Of a DNA stretch of 64,000 bases, positions 35,993-44,238 are shown in pieces (the first letter of the stretch is position 1; each line of letters starts with the position of its first letter). The stretch covers positions 175,447 through 239,446 of the forward strand of contig QXWV01000002.1 of the NCBI GenBank assembly GCA_009911195.1, given 5' to 3'. The stretch is from Lachnospiraceae bacterium (GTDB lineage Bacteria; Bacillota; Clostridia; Lachnospirales; Lachnospiraceae). The notes below the pieces were generated by a model. That model searched no databases, was not told the DNA's origin, and worked only from the letters and a program-made list of their open reading frames with translations. The translations under genes and the position numbers were made by a program.

Positions 35993-37399
35993 TCACTTCC
36001 GTCTGGCAAAAAACGCTTCCGCATGGTCATAAATCAACACCGACAAAGCCGTGTAGAATAATCCCATATTATAAATCATATAACGGGGCTGGCAGAAAAT
36101 CATAGCGCCAACCACCAACGAATTGATGATTACCCCGCCCAGCACAATCTCCGCCAGAACTGCGCCCGTATCTCTTTTTGCCCAGCATTTCTTTTCCCAA
36201 ATCCAATATCCATAAAGCCCCAGGTACAAAAGATATGCCCCTACCGCATAAATATTCAAGAGCCGGTTCACCCTGGCGATGGAATTCACGAATCCCTTCC
36301 ATGCATTCGCCGCATAAACCCTAATCAAATCGCCTTTTTCCTGCCCCAACAGCGTTTTTGTCATATCACCGCAATATTCATCATACTTTAGCACCGCTTC
36401 GATTTCCGTACAGTTCCAGTTGTCTTTGATATAGCCTTGCACAACAGGATTAATAATGCCATAGCCAATGGCATCATAGCTATCCGCGTAATGGGAAGAC
36501 AAATCCACCCAGCCCTCTGGTGCATAGGCAATTTTAAGGCCCTGCCTGTCCGCTTCCCCTGAAATCTCCTCATACAAGCCCCGCAGCACCTCATCTTCAA
36601 ACAAGTTAGCATCCCCCTCATCGGAGGTATAAATCAACGTACAAAGCATCCCCATAGCAGTCCCCGAATGCTCAATCCAAGCCCCCCGGACACAAAAGTT
36701 ATACAGTTTATCCGTAAAACGACATGCAATGAAAATGCCGACCGTCATCCCAAGCAAAAGCAGCAGCTTTTTCCCCCGCCTTTCTTTTATCAAATAATAT
36801 AGCAGAAAAACCGCCGCCATCAGGCAAAGGCTGACCAACATCTGTTTTCTCAAATTTACAAGCAAAAAAGCAAAAAAGGCTGTTCCCGCCAAATTTACCG
36901 CTTTTTCCTCTGTTATATATTTATAAAGCTGTACGATAAAAAGTACATACAACGATAGCCCCAGCCCCTCCGTCATAATGCTGTCTATATAGGAAGAACC
37001 CCTAATGGCCACAAAACGGCATAAAAAAGTCACCCCAAACTGGAAAGCTACCGAAAGCAGGGCCAGCAATTTGCTGCCATTCTTATATTCCTTCACCGTT
37101 ACTGCCAATTTCCATGTGGCATATGCCGCCAGAATACTCTGGGCGACTACCACCGGCATCAGATAGCCATCCTCCCCGAACATCTTTCTGAATATCAGTA
37201 GAAACGTAGGATACAGCGGCTCCCTTGTAATATTCATCGTAGCATAGCTGGGGGAATCCTTGCACCACACCGGCCCGTCATATAACGGAAAAAAGAGATA
37301 AAAGCTCAATACTGCCGCAAACAGGCAAATATCCCATTTATCCCACCTTTTTTTCAACTTTCCTTCCCTTTTTTCCTGCCTGTCAGTCCACATCATCAT
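35993..37399 (-). CDS. Polytopic membrane protein, probable GT-C-type glycosyltransferase
   Basis: I do not recognise a named family. The 468 residues have about ten membrane segments. A first loop, PVWCKDSPSYATMNITREPLYPTFL, resembles the acidic loop of ArnT/mannosyltransferase-like GT-C proteins (KDSPSY, REPLYP). A soluble insertion of about 110 residues with several acidic positions lies between the middle and last helices. The start overlaps the upstream GtrB-like gene by 17 nt (its TGA lies within the first codons), so the two are translationally coupled. That supports use of the polyprenyl-P-sugar made by that enzyme. Confidence 0.7.
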   Translation of the reverse strand: MMMWTDRQEKREGKLKKRWDKWDICLFAAVLSFYLFFPLYDGPVWCKDSPSYATMNITREPLYPTFLLIFRKMFGEDGYLMPVVVAQSILAAYATWKLAVTVKEYKNGSKLLALLSVAFQFGVTFLCRFVAIRGSSYIDSIMTEGLGLSLYVLFIVQLYKYITEEKAVNLAGTAFFAFLLVNLRKQMLVSLCLMAAVFLLYYLIKERRGKKLLLLLGMTVGIFIACRFTDKLYNFCVRGAWIEHSGTAMGMLCTLIYTSDEGDANLFEDEVLRGLYEEISGEADRQGLKIAYAPEGWVDLSSHYADSYDAIGYGIINPVVQGYIKDNWNCTEIEAVLKYDEYCGDMTKTLLGQEKGDLIRVYAANAWKGFVNSIARVNRLLNIYAVGAYLLYLGLYGYWIWEKKCWAKRDTGAVLAEIVLGGVIINSLVVGAMIFCQPRYMIYNMGLFYTALSVLIYDHAEAFFARRK

Positions 37400-38324
37400 G
37401 CTCTTTCCGCCTTTGAATCATATTCAGCCGGAACTCAAAATCCCTTCTGTTTTTCAGTGCCATATTGGAAAGAATCAAACCGGAGAAAAAGGACTGGATA
37501 GCGGCTAACATAACGAAACCACACACAAATAGCGTAGGGAATTTTTCCACTATTCCTGTCCTGATAAAATCAACCAGCACCGGAATAAAGAAAATAATGG
37601 AAACTCCCGCCAAAAGCACAGCAAGCAGCGTAAAAAAGCCCAGTGGCTTATAGTCCTTATAAAGCCTGCCTATGGTTCCCAACACCTTTATCCCGTCAGA
37701 GTACGTATTCAGCTTCGATTCGCTCCCCTCCGGCCTGTCTCTGTAATCCACAATCACATTCTCTATCTGCATATTGTTGGACACCGCATGTATCGTCATC
37801 TCCGTCTCGATTTCAAACCCCTTGGAAAGTACCGGAAATGTCTTCACGAATCCATAGCTGAAAGCCCGGTATCCTGTCATAATATCCTTGATATTGCAGC
37901 CAAACAGCCGGTTAATGCTCCCCCTCACCAGGCTGTTCCCCATATTATGGAAAGGGCGCTTATTTTCGGTAAAATAAGTGGAAGAAAGCCTGTCGCCCAC
38001 CACCATATCCGCATTATGGTTCAAAACCTTGTCCACCATTTCCGCCGCATACTCCATAGGATAGGTATCATCCCCATCCACCATCACATAGCAGTCCGCT
38101 TCCACCTCCCGGAACATCCGGCGGATAACATTTCCTTTTCCCTGCATGTATTCATTCCGCACCACTGCCCCGGCCTTGGCCGCCAATTCGGCTGTCCTGT
38201 CGCTGGAATTATTGTTATATACATAAATTACCGCTTCAGGCAATGCCGCTTTTGCATCCGCCACAACCTTCGCGATAGTTTTTTCTTCATTATAGCATGG
38301 TATCAAAACTGCAATTTTATCCAT
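37383..38324 (-). CDS. GtrB/DPM1-like GT2 polyprenyl-phosphate sugar synthase
   Basis: The 313-residue enzyme probably moves a sugar from an NDP-sugar to undecaprenyl phosphate. Its GT-A domain has VLIPCYNEEKTIAKVV, VYNNNSSDRT, GKGNVIRRMF and the metal site VDGDDTYP, then DIMTGYRAFS and FEIETEMTIHA. Two membrane helices follow (about 225-290), as in GtrB proteins. The gene overlaps the following GT-C-like gene, which would use the product. GGGG 5 nt before the ATG is part of a type A leader. The sugar is not known. Confidence 0.88.
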   Translation of the reverse strand: MDKIAVLIPCYNEEKTIAKVVADAKAALPEAVIYVYNNNSSDRTAELAAKAGAVVRNEYMQGKGNVIRRMFREVEADCYVMVDGDDTYPMEYAAEMVDKVLNHNADMVVGDRLSSTYFTENKRPFHNMGNSLVRGSINRLFGCNIKDIMTGYRAFSYGFVKTFPVLSKGFEIETEMTIHAVSNNMQIENVIVDYRDRPEGSESKLNTYSDGIKVLGTIGRLYKDYKPLGFFTLLAVLLAGVSIIFFIPVLVDFIRTGIVEKFPTLFVCGFVMLAAIQSFFSGLILSNMALKNRRDFEFRLNMIQRRKEHDDVD

Positions 38325-38408
38325 TTTTACCCCATTTCTGCACCACTTTTGCCGCCAATACGGCCTTTTATCCGGAGCACCTTTGCTTCTGCAATCATCA
38401 TAACCTAT

Positions 38409-38437
38409 ATTTTAACAGAATATCCCTTTTCCGTCTA
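38409..38437 (-). promoter_or_regulatory. Putative promoter before the GtrB-like gene
   Basis: On the minus strand TAGACG (38437-38432) and TAAAAT (38414-38409) are 17 nt apart, 85 nt before the ATG at 38324. This would separate the GT-C operon from the MBOAT gene ending at 38460. Confidence 0.4.
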
Positions 38438-38459
38438 GGGAAATTAAGGGATGCCCCAT

Positions 38460-39995
38460 CTAAAACCCCTGATAAATAAATTCTGCAGCGCTGTACTCCG
38501 GCCCATAATACCCCAGGAGTATAATATAAAACAGCAGGGCATACCATAATAAAAACCTTACGGGCAATTTCTGTTTTTCTATTTTTTCCCGCACCTGCCC
38601 TTTTTGCTGCAGGCAGGATATCGTCCAAAGAACAAGAAGGGATACAAGGGCAATTACAGCTTCTATAACATCCAGGCCCAGCATAAACAAAGAGCCATCC
38701 ACTAATATCCTGGGATTCCATACGCTGACAGCGGACTTTAGCATTTTCCAGCCATCCGCCGCAGAGGCTGCGCGGAAAAATACAAAACCGATGTTTACCA
38801 GGAAAAATGTACGCAGCATCCGGAAGATATCCAGCCATCTGCCCTTCGGGTTTATGCGGAGTTTCTCCATTGCTTTCTGGAAAATAGGGGCTAAAAGTTC
38901 GCCGGAAACAATATAAAACCAATGCAGCAGGCCAGAGCCTATTACAAATTTCCAATCCCCCCCATGCCATATGCCTACGGTGAACCAAAGGATAAACATA
39001 GCCAGGAAAGTGGTCAATTGCTTCCCCCTCTTTTTCCCGAATTTCTTGCGCATCTTTTTCCCCAGATTGGTAAAAGCGCTGGTGCGCAGCAGGGGATAGA
39101 AGATGTATTCTTTCATCCATACACCCAGGGTAATATGCCATCTGCGCCAATATTCGGAAATATTTTTTGAAAAAAAAGGTGTCTCGAAATTTTCCGGCAA
39201 GTAAATGCCAAAGGTCTGGGATATGCCCAAGGCAATATCCATGGAGCCGGAAAAGTTGGTATATAGCTGGAATGCAAAACATATGGTAGCAATCCAAATA
39301 TAGGCTCCGGGATACTGGACATAGTTATCATATACGGTATTGACGATTAAATTCATACGTTCCGATATGACCAGGACTTTAAAGAATCCCCATACCATAC
39401 GCTGCATCCCGAAAGTAACCTGGCGGTAGTCGAAAGGATGGGGGGCGAAGAACTGTTCCCCGTCTTCCCGGTAGCGAAGGATAGGCCCGGAAAGAATAGC
39501 CGGGAAATACATTCCATATAGAGTTAATTTCAAAAAGTTTTTTTGAGGTTCGGCTATTTGATTATATACATCTATAACATACCCTAAGATAGAGAATGTA
39601 TAAAAGGAAATACCAAGCGGAACCAAAAACTGCAAAGGGGTTATCATGTTTTCCGCTTTTCCTAAGAAAGATGCTACCCCATTAACCGTATTTATACCGA
39701 AATTAATATATTTCAGGGCAACCAAAGCCCCTATCAGGGAAATAACAGCGAACAGCAAGGCCGCCCTGCGCTTTTTTACATCTTCCGTTCCTGTCATCAG
39801 GCGGAGGGAAATGTATGCGACCAATGATGCTGCAACAGGATAGAGAATCAGAATCCCATTCCCTGTGAGCAAATAAAAAGCTGCGCTGGCAAAAAGCAAA
39901 AATATCCATTGCATTTTTCTGGGAATTATATAATATATAAGTAATATGATTGCATAAAAGCATAAAAAGTAAAAGGATGTAAAGTTTGCTGGCAT
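38460..39995 (-). CDS. MBOAT family O-acyltransferase near the FkbH/ACP genes
   Basis: The 511-residue polytopic protein has the MBOAT core: GISFYTFSILGYVIDVYN, FPAILSGPILRY, FQLYTNFSGSMDIALGISQTFGIYLPENFETPF, YWRRWHITLGVWMKEYIFYPLL and the catalytic His in TVGIWHGGDWKF. The frame stays open up to 40187, but family similarity begins at MPANFTSFYFLCFY, where AAAGGA lies 9 nt before the ATG at 39995. No DltD-like gene follows it. The ACP and FkbH-like genes lie 600-900 bp away on the same strand, making an acyl-ACP-derived group a plausible donor. That link is inferred. Confidence 0.9.
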   Translation of the reverse strand: MPANFTSFYFLCFYAIILLIYYIIPRKMQWIFLLFASAAFYLLTGNGILILYPVAASLVAYISLRLMTGTEDVKKRRAALLFAVISLIGALVALKYINFGINTVNGVASFLGKAENMITPLQFLVPLGISFYTFSILGYVIDVYNQIAEPQKNFLKLTLYGMYFPAILSGPILRYREDGEQFFAPHPFDYRQVTFGMQRMVWGFFKVLVISERMNLIVNTVYDNYVQYPGAYIWIATICFAFQLYTNFSGSMDIALGISQTFGIYLPENFETPFFSKNISEYWRRWHITLGVWMKEYIFYPLLRTSAFTNLGKKMRKKFGKKRGKQLTTFLAMFILWFTVGIWHGGDWKFVIGSGLLHWFYIVSGELLAPIFQKAMEKLRINPKGRWLDIFRMLRTFFLVNIGFVFFRAASAADGWKMLKSAVSVWNPRILVDGSLFMLGLDVIEAVIALVSLLVLWTISCLQQKGQVREKIEKQKLPVRFLLWYALLFYIILLGYYGPEYSAAEFIYQGF

Positions 39996-40128
39996 AAAAC
40001 AGATTCCTTTCGCAACTATATAAATGCCCATCTCCGCATCTGTAAGCTTGCGTATGGGCTGCATCCACAAAACTGCCGGACTCAAATAGATATGAGCATT
40101 AAAATGCAACACAGAAATGAGGATAGCC

Positions 40129-40530
40129 ATGATACATTTAACAATACACCATATCGGATATTTAGTCAAAAAAATAAACCAGGCCATCGATGAATTTGAA
40201 CGCCTTGGCTATACTGCGGTATCTGATACCATTTACGATGATATTCGTAAAGTGCATATTTGTTTTATGGAAAAGGATGGTTACCGGATTGAATTGGTTT
40301 CCCCTGCGGACAATGAATCCGTTGTAACAGGGCTTTTGAAAAAATACAAAAACTGCCCTTACCATATCTGCTATGAAACGCCAACATTCGATGCCGACTT
40401 AGAAGCGCTGGCTGCAGAAGGTTTTACCGCCATCGATAGTCCGACCCCCGCCCCTGCCCTTTCGGGCCGGCGGGTTGTTTTCCTTATGAATCGTTTTCTT
40501 GGTATGATTGAGCTTTTGGAAACATCATAG
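40129..40530 (+). CDS. VOC (glyoxalase/methylmalonyl-CoA epimerase-like) family protein
   Basis: The 133-residue protein has the vicinal-oxygen-chelate fold pattern: IHHIGYLVKKINQAIDEFERLGY, KVHICFMEKDGYRIELVSP, CPYHICYETPTFDADLEAL and FLMNRFLGMIELLE. Likely metal ligands are His in HHIG, Glu in RIELV, His in YHICYE and Glu in IELLE. The order resembles methylmalonyl-CoA epimerase-like members that often sit in FkbH/ACP gene sets. The start at 40129 follows AGAAATGAGG; an in-frame ATG four codons upstream lies inside this leader. It is on the opposite strand from ACP and FkbH, converging on them. Its substrate may be an acyl thioester, which is inferred. Confidence 0.82.
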   Translation: MIHLTIHHIGYLVKKINQAIDEFERLGYTAVSDTIYDDIRKVHICFMEKDGYRIELVSPADNESVVTGLLKKYKNCPYHICYETPTFDADLEALAAEGFTAIDSPTPAPALSGRRVVFLMNRFLGMIELLETS

Positions 40531-40611
40531 CAGCAGTTTTTACACGTTCCGCTGTTTGGGCAATATATGAACCTTCTCCAAACCACAAAGCCCTTCCAGG
40601 CAGCAAACTGC

Positions 40612-40857
40612 TCAGCCCTCTGTCTGGCTCATAATAATATCTGCCATTTCCCCTACATTTTTCATGGTAACCACCTGGCCCATGGTGAATTTCATGCCGA
40701 ATTCCTGCTCTACGGCCGCAATCAGGTTGATATGCTCCAGAGAATCCCAATCTTCAATATCGTCTGCTGTTGTTTCTTCGTTTACCTTGATGGATTCATC
40801 GTCAAATACATCCTGAAATACTTCATTTAATGTTGCAAATACTTCTTCTCTTGTCAT
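40612..40857 (-). CDS. Acyl carrier protein
   Basis: The 81-residue acidic protein has the 4'-phosphopantetheine site DWDSLEHINLI (Ser39) and the helical pattern of ACPs. It lies 38 nt downstream of the FkbH-like gene and so is probably its dedicated carrier rather than the fatty-acid ACP. AGGAGA is placed about 11 nt before the ATG within a type B leader identical over 19 nt to that of the GT2 gene at 8996. An adjacent MBOAT gene is a candidate user of the loaded acyl group. Confidence 0.93.
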   Translation of the reverse strand: MTREEVFATLNEVFQDVFDDESIKVNEETTADDIEDWDSLEHINLIAAVEQEFGMKFTMGQVVTMKNVGEMADIIMSQTEG

Positions 40858-40865
40858 TTTTTCTA

Positions 40866-40884
40866 TCTCCTATTCCAGTTCCGC
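40866..40884 (-). promoter_or_regulatory. Recurring translation leader, type B, copy 2
   Basis: The plus-strand 19-mer TCTCCTATTCCAGTTCCGC is identical to 9005-9023. It holds the ribosome-binding site of the ACP gene. Confidence 0.6.
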
Positions 40885-40895
40885 TAGTTCACTTC

Positions 40896-42674
40896 CTAGC
40901 CAATTTCTATATATTTATTTTTCTTTGTATATGTGTCAGGGATTTTGTATTCCCATGTTGTGTTGCCATTTTCGTCTTCCGCTGTCTTTGTAAATCCCTG
41001 CAGTTCATAAAAGTTTTCCACCATGTGGTTTTTGGCCGTGGGGTAGTAATATCCTATTATCTCTGTGATGCCGGCTTTGCTGGCTTCTTCCACCAGGCGG
41101 TCCATCATGGCATATTCCATATCCCTTTTCAGGACACGGCAGCTCATAATCCATAAATCAATAGGGAGGGTTGTCCCCTTTTTATGGCCGATAATAACGG
41201 AAACCACACCGTTATCCCCGAATTTATCCTCCAGCTTCCCGTATAAGGTAATATAGTCCGTGTTGGCGGCTGTCTGTTCGATTTCCCCTTGGGTATATCT
41301 CTTCGTTGTCAGGTTAAACTGGTTGCTCTTGTTGGTCAGTTGGGCAATCCTGGCCATGTACATGGGTTCAAAGGGTCGGATGGCGGCTTTCATTTCCAGG
41401 GATTTCAAATATTCCCCGTAATCCGCAAAGCTGCTTTGCTGTTTTTCCCGCATCCGGTTTGCCTGGTACATATCGCTGCGCTTCCTGTCATCTTCGGACA
41501 GCCTGGTCACTTCAAAAAAGCCGGAACGGTCCAGCACATGGATATAATGCTCCGGCCTGTCAATTTCCGGCACTGCAGCACCAGGTATCTGCCTTCTGAC
41601 AATTTCCCGCTCCGCCGGATTGTCGTCCACAAAGACAAGGCTTTCCGGCAGCACATTCAGTTCGGACGCTATCTCCTCCATGTTTTTACTCTTAGGCTCC
41701 CAATTGGCTTTTATAATTATAAAGTCCTCAGGCTTTAAAACCCCCTCCGGATGATGCAATCCGGCCAAGGCATTTTCCTCTTCGTTTTTGGAATTGACGT
41801 TGAGCATAATGCCGATGCCTTTATGGGCTTTAATATAGCTTTGAAACTCTGCATATACTTGCCCCATGGACGTCTCCTGGCCGATTTCCAGGTTTTCCGC
41901 CCCATCATCCCCTACCACTCCTCCCCAGAGCGTGTTATCCAGGTCAAGGACAAAGGCTTTTTTATTTTTTCCGAAAATGGCTTTGATAATATTGCTCAGA
42001 TTATAGGCAAACCCCGGTATCGCCTGCATACAGAGGCAGTATTTATACATGTGCCAGTAAAACGGGTCTGACCACTTATCCAGCCCGTAAGCGGATGACA
42101 TATAGTTAATATCGTTAATATAAAAATTCCCGTGCGTCTCCCCATACTGGTAAAACCGTTCGTTCAGCCTGGCCAGGAAACGGGTTTTTCCGCTTATGCT
42201 TGCCCCATCCTGATTCCCCAGCAGACGGTAAAACGGGTACTCAAAATTATTCTGTATTACCGGGCAATGATAGGTTGTTTCCAGCTTGTCCCACATCATG
42301 GCAAAATGTTGGTATTGCCCTTCCAGGATGTCTTCCACTTTTTCCCTGCCATCCCCCGGCTCCGGATACTGCGCAATATTCCTGTTGCTGGTATGGATAT
42401 ATATCACATCCGGCCCGAATGCGCCCAATTCCTCATTTCCAAACATGGCATCCTGAAAATACTGCCCATATTCCGATTCATAAAACTCCGGCGCAATCCC
42501 GCGTTCAAGCAGGAAAAGCTCCAGTATACGCACAATATCATGGGTTGTGCTCCCCCCAAGCACGGCAATCTTCTTTTTTATCCGGGTCTCTTCCTGCCCA
42601 AGAAGAGCCCGCTTTAGCTTTTTTGAATTCTTCAGTATATATTCACTGTTAAACGGATATTCCAATTCTCTCAA
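40896..42674 (-). CDS. FkbH-like HAD-IIIC protein (acyl-ACP loading)
   Basis: FkbH proteins take 1,3-bisphosphoglycerate and load a glyceryl group on an ACP; relatives may load other small hydroxy-acids. The 592-residue protein has an N-terminal SGNH-like region (IAVLGGSTTHDI, about 35-220), a HAD phosphatase domain with the nucleophile motif D244-L-D246-N-T (FVLDLDNTLWGG), LNVNSKNEEENA, VFVDDNPAERE, and a C-terminal GNAT-like domain (about 430-580: QLTNKSNQFNLTTKRY, DKFGDNGVVSVI). That is the usual FkbH layout and length. The start is TTG at 42674 with GGGAG 8 nt upstream. The ACP gene follows directly. The specific acyl group is inferred. Confidence 0.9.
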   Translation of the reverse strand: MRELEYPFNSEYILKNSKKLKRALLGQEETRIKKKIAVLGGSTTHDIVRILELFLLERGIAPEFYESEYGQYFQDAMFGNEELGAFGPDVIYIHTSNRNIAQYPEPGDGREKVEDILEGQYQHFAMMWDKLETTYHCPVIQNNFEYPFYRLLGNQDGASISGKTRFLARLNERFYQYGETHGNFYINDINYMSSAYGLDKWSDPFYWHMYKYCLCMQAIPGFAYNLSNIIKAIFGKNKKAFVLDLDNTLWGGVVGDDGAENLEIGQETSMGQVYAEFQSYIKAHKGIGIMLNVNSKNEEENALAGLHHPEGVLKPEDFIIIKANWEPKSKNMEEIASELNVLPESLVFVDDNPAEREIVRRQIPGAAVPEIDRPEHYIHVLDRSGFFEVTRLSEDDRKRSDMYQANRMREKQQSSFADYGEYLKSLEMKAAIRPFEPMYMARIAQLTNKSNQFNLTTKRYTQGEIEQTAANTDYITLYGKLEDKFGDNGVVSVIIGHKKGTTLPIDLWIMSCRVLKRDMEYAMMDRLVEEASKAGITEIIGYYYPTAKNHMVENFYELQGFTKTAEDENGNTTWEYKIPDTYTKKNKYIEIG

Positions 42675-42697
42675 TGACTTTTCTCCCTAAAACAACA

Positions 42698-42740
42698 GTT
42701 GGCCAGGCGGCCAACTTTTCAAGAATTGCTTTGCAATTCT
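42698..42740 (-). terminator. Two adjacent hairpins between SGNH lipoprotein and FkbH genes
   Basis: GTTGGCC-AGGC-GGCCAAC (42698-42715) and AGAATTGC-TTT-GCAATTCT (42722-42740) are perfect stems with 3-4-nt loops. They fall in the 144-nt gap after the SGNH lipoprotein gene. On the minus strand the first is followed by TGTTGTTTT, so termination is possible. Confidence 0.55.
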
Positions 42741-42818
42741 CATGCTTTTCCATAATGCTGTGGCACATCAGGCAAATCTGTTACATATTTTAACATATTT
42801 TCCCTTTTGCCGCCACCT

Positions 42819-43865
42819 CTAATTGTTTTTTTCAACCTCATATGCCAAAATAATCTCTGTCAATTTCTCAGCATATTTCCTGCGCCCTTTTTCCGATAAA
42901 TGCACCCCGTCTTCCAAGTACTCATCAGCCGTATAGGCATCCAAGCCAATCCCTTCATAGGCATTCAAAAACAGTGTATGCATATCCGCGGAAACATTGC
43001 CGCACACCCTGTAATACTCTGCTAAAGTGCCTCCCCCGTTGTTTACCATATTGCCATCGCCCAAAAATGCCCCGTCTTTTCCCCAGAACTGGGCATAGTT
43101 AGGGGAACAAAGCACAATTGCCGCATCCGGGTATGCTGCCCTCAGATTCATAACCGCAATACGCAGGGCGCCTACATAAGTATATTGGTTATAAACTGCA
43201 TCTTCATCGCTTATTGGTATCCCAGCAAGGAAATCATTCATTCCGTATTCGATAACAAAATAGTCTGTCTGTGAAAAATCACATGTTTGAAATATTTCCC
43301 CGGCGCGGTAGCCATCTAAGATTCCAGGGTCTATGTTCCCACAGATAGCATGAACCACCCCTTGCAGGCATCTGGAGTCCCATTCCGCATACTCAGCATT
43401 TTCATAAGTTGTCAAAGCTGCGGTAGTCCCTCCCATCGCCAGGTTATATACTTTAGCATTGCACCCTAAGCCAGTCAGATAGGCAATCCCCGTTCCATCC
43501 CTATATGCATCCAGAATACTGTCTCCAAGAAAGACAATCTGCAATGATTGGTCGGCCGCCATCTCCTGGGATTCTTCTTCGATGGTTACCTGTGTAATTT
43601 CCGGCTCTTGCAGTTCTTCCGGATTTACCACCAGCTCTTCCACCTGCTGTTCAGCTATTTCTGTTGGCTCCGGCTGTTGTTTCTGCGCCGTTTCATTTTC
43701 CTGGTTCATTTCCTCCGTTGCCTTGGCAGGCTGCGGCGTTTCGCTGATAACAACCGTATTTCCTGCCGCATCTTCTTCCGGAAGATTCTCCTTATTGTCC
43801 TTTCCACATCCCATACACAACGCCATGGAAAGAATCAAAATAACTACTACGCTCCATTTTTTCAT
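42819..43865 (-). CDS. SGNH/GDSL hydrolase lipoprotein
   Basis: The 348-residue protein starts with a lipoprotein signal ending MALCMGC, followed by a Glu/Gln/Pro-rich spacer (about 25-95) and an SGNH domain. The blocks are complete: IVFLGDSILDA, NLAMGGTTAALT, IEYGMNDFLAG and LEDGVHLSEKG. It probably works outside the membrane as an esterase or acyltransferase on the polymer. The open frame extends to 43907, but the signal peptide begins at the ATG 43865 behind AGAAATGAGGAG. It may feed into the FkbH/ACP genes downstream on the same strand, although two hairpins separate them. Confidence 0.87.
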   Translation of the reverse strand: MKKWSVVVILILSMALCMGCGKDNKENLPEEDAAGNTVVISETPQPAKATEEMNQENETAQKQQPEPTEIAEQQVEELVVNPEELQEPEITQVTIEEESQEMAADQSLQIVFLGDSILDAYRDGTGIAYLTGLGCNAKVYNLAMGGTTAALTTYENAEYAEWDSRCLQGVVHAICGNIDPGILDGYRAGEIFQTCDFSQTDYFVIEYGMNDFLAGIPISDEDAVYNQYTYVGALRIAVMNLRAAYPDAAIVLCSPNYAQFWGKDGAFLGDGNMVNNGGGTLAEYYRVCGNVSADMHTLFLNAYEGIGLDAYTADEYLEDGVHLSEKGRRKYAEKLTEIILAYEVEKNN

Positions 43866-44238
43866 AACTCTCCTCATTTCTGTGCCGGAATCGCCCGGGC
43901 TAAACAACTGTCGCTGCCCTTGCAGGCAATTTCCGCTTGCACTTTTAACATTTTAAGACTATATTTCAATTATATCATTATACCATATTTTTACTTTTAC
44001 AACGTACCGACTCCGTTTATTAAGGAAATGTTCCGCAGACCTTAAAAAAAAATTAATAATTTTTAGATATTATCTATTTTGGAATGAAAATGTGGCATAA
44101 TATAACAAGGCATTACTATTCACCGCCACGCTTTTCCATGGTCAACACAATGACCCACAGGCCGCAGGCACTATACTGGTAAAGCAAATTTCATCGAGTT
44201 ATGCGATATTATCAATAACAGAAAGCTGAGAAATTTTT
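43866..44238. promoter_or_regulatory. Divergent intergenic region between SGNH lipoprotein and MBOAT genes
   Basis: This 373-nt stretch holds no gene. For the minus-strand lipoprotein gene, an extended -10 TATGGTATAAT is seen (TATAAT at 43982-43977) with a second TATAAT at 43974-43969. A long A/T run (44041-44081) lies in the middle. For the plus-strand MBOAT gene only a weak TAATAT (about 44097-44102) was seen. Confidence 0.45.
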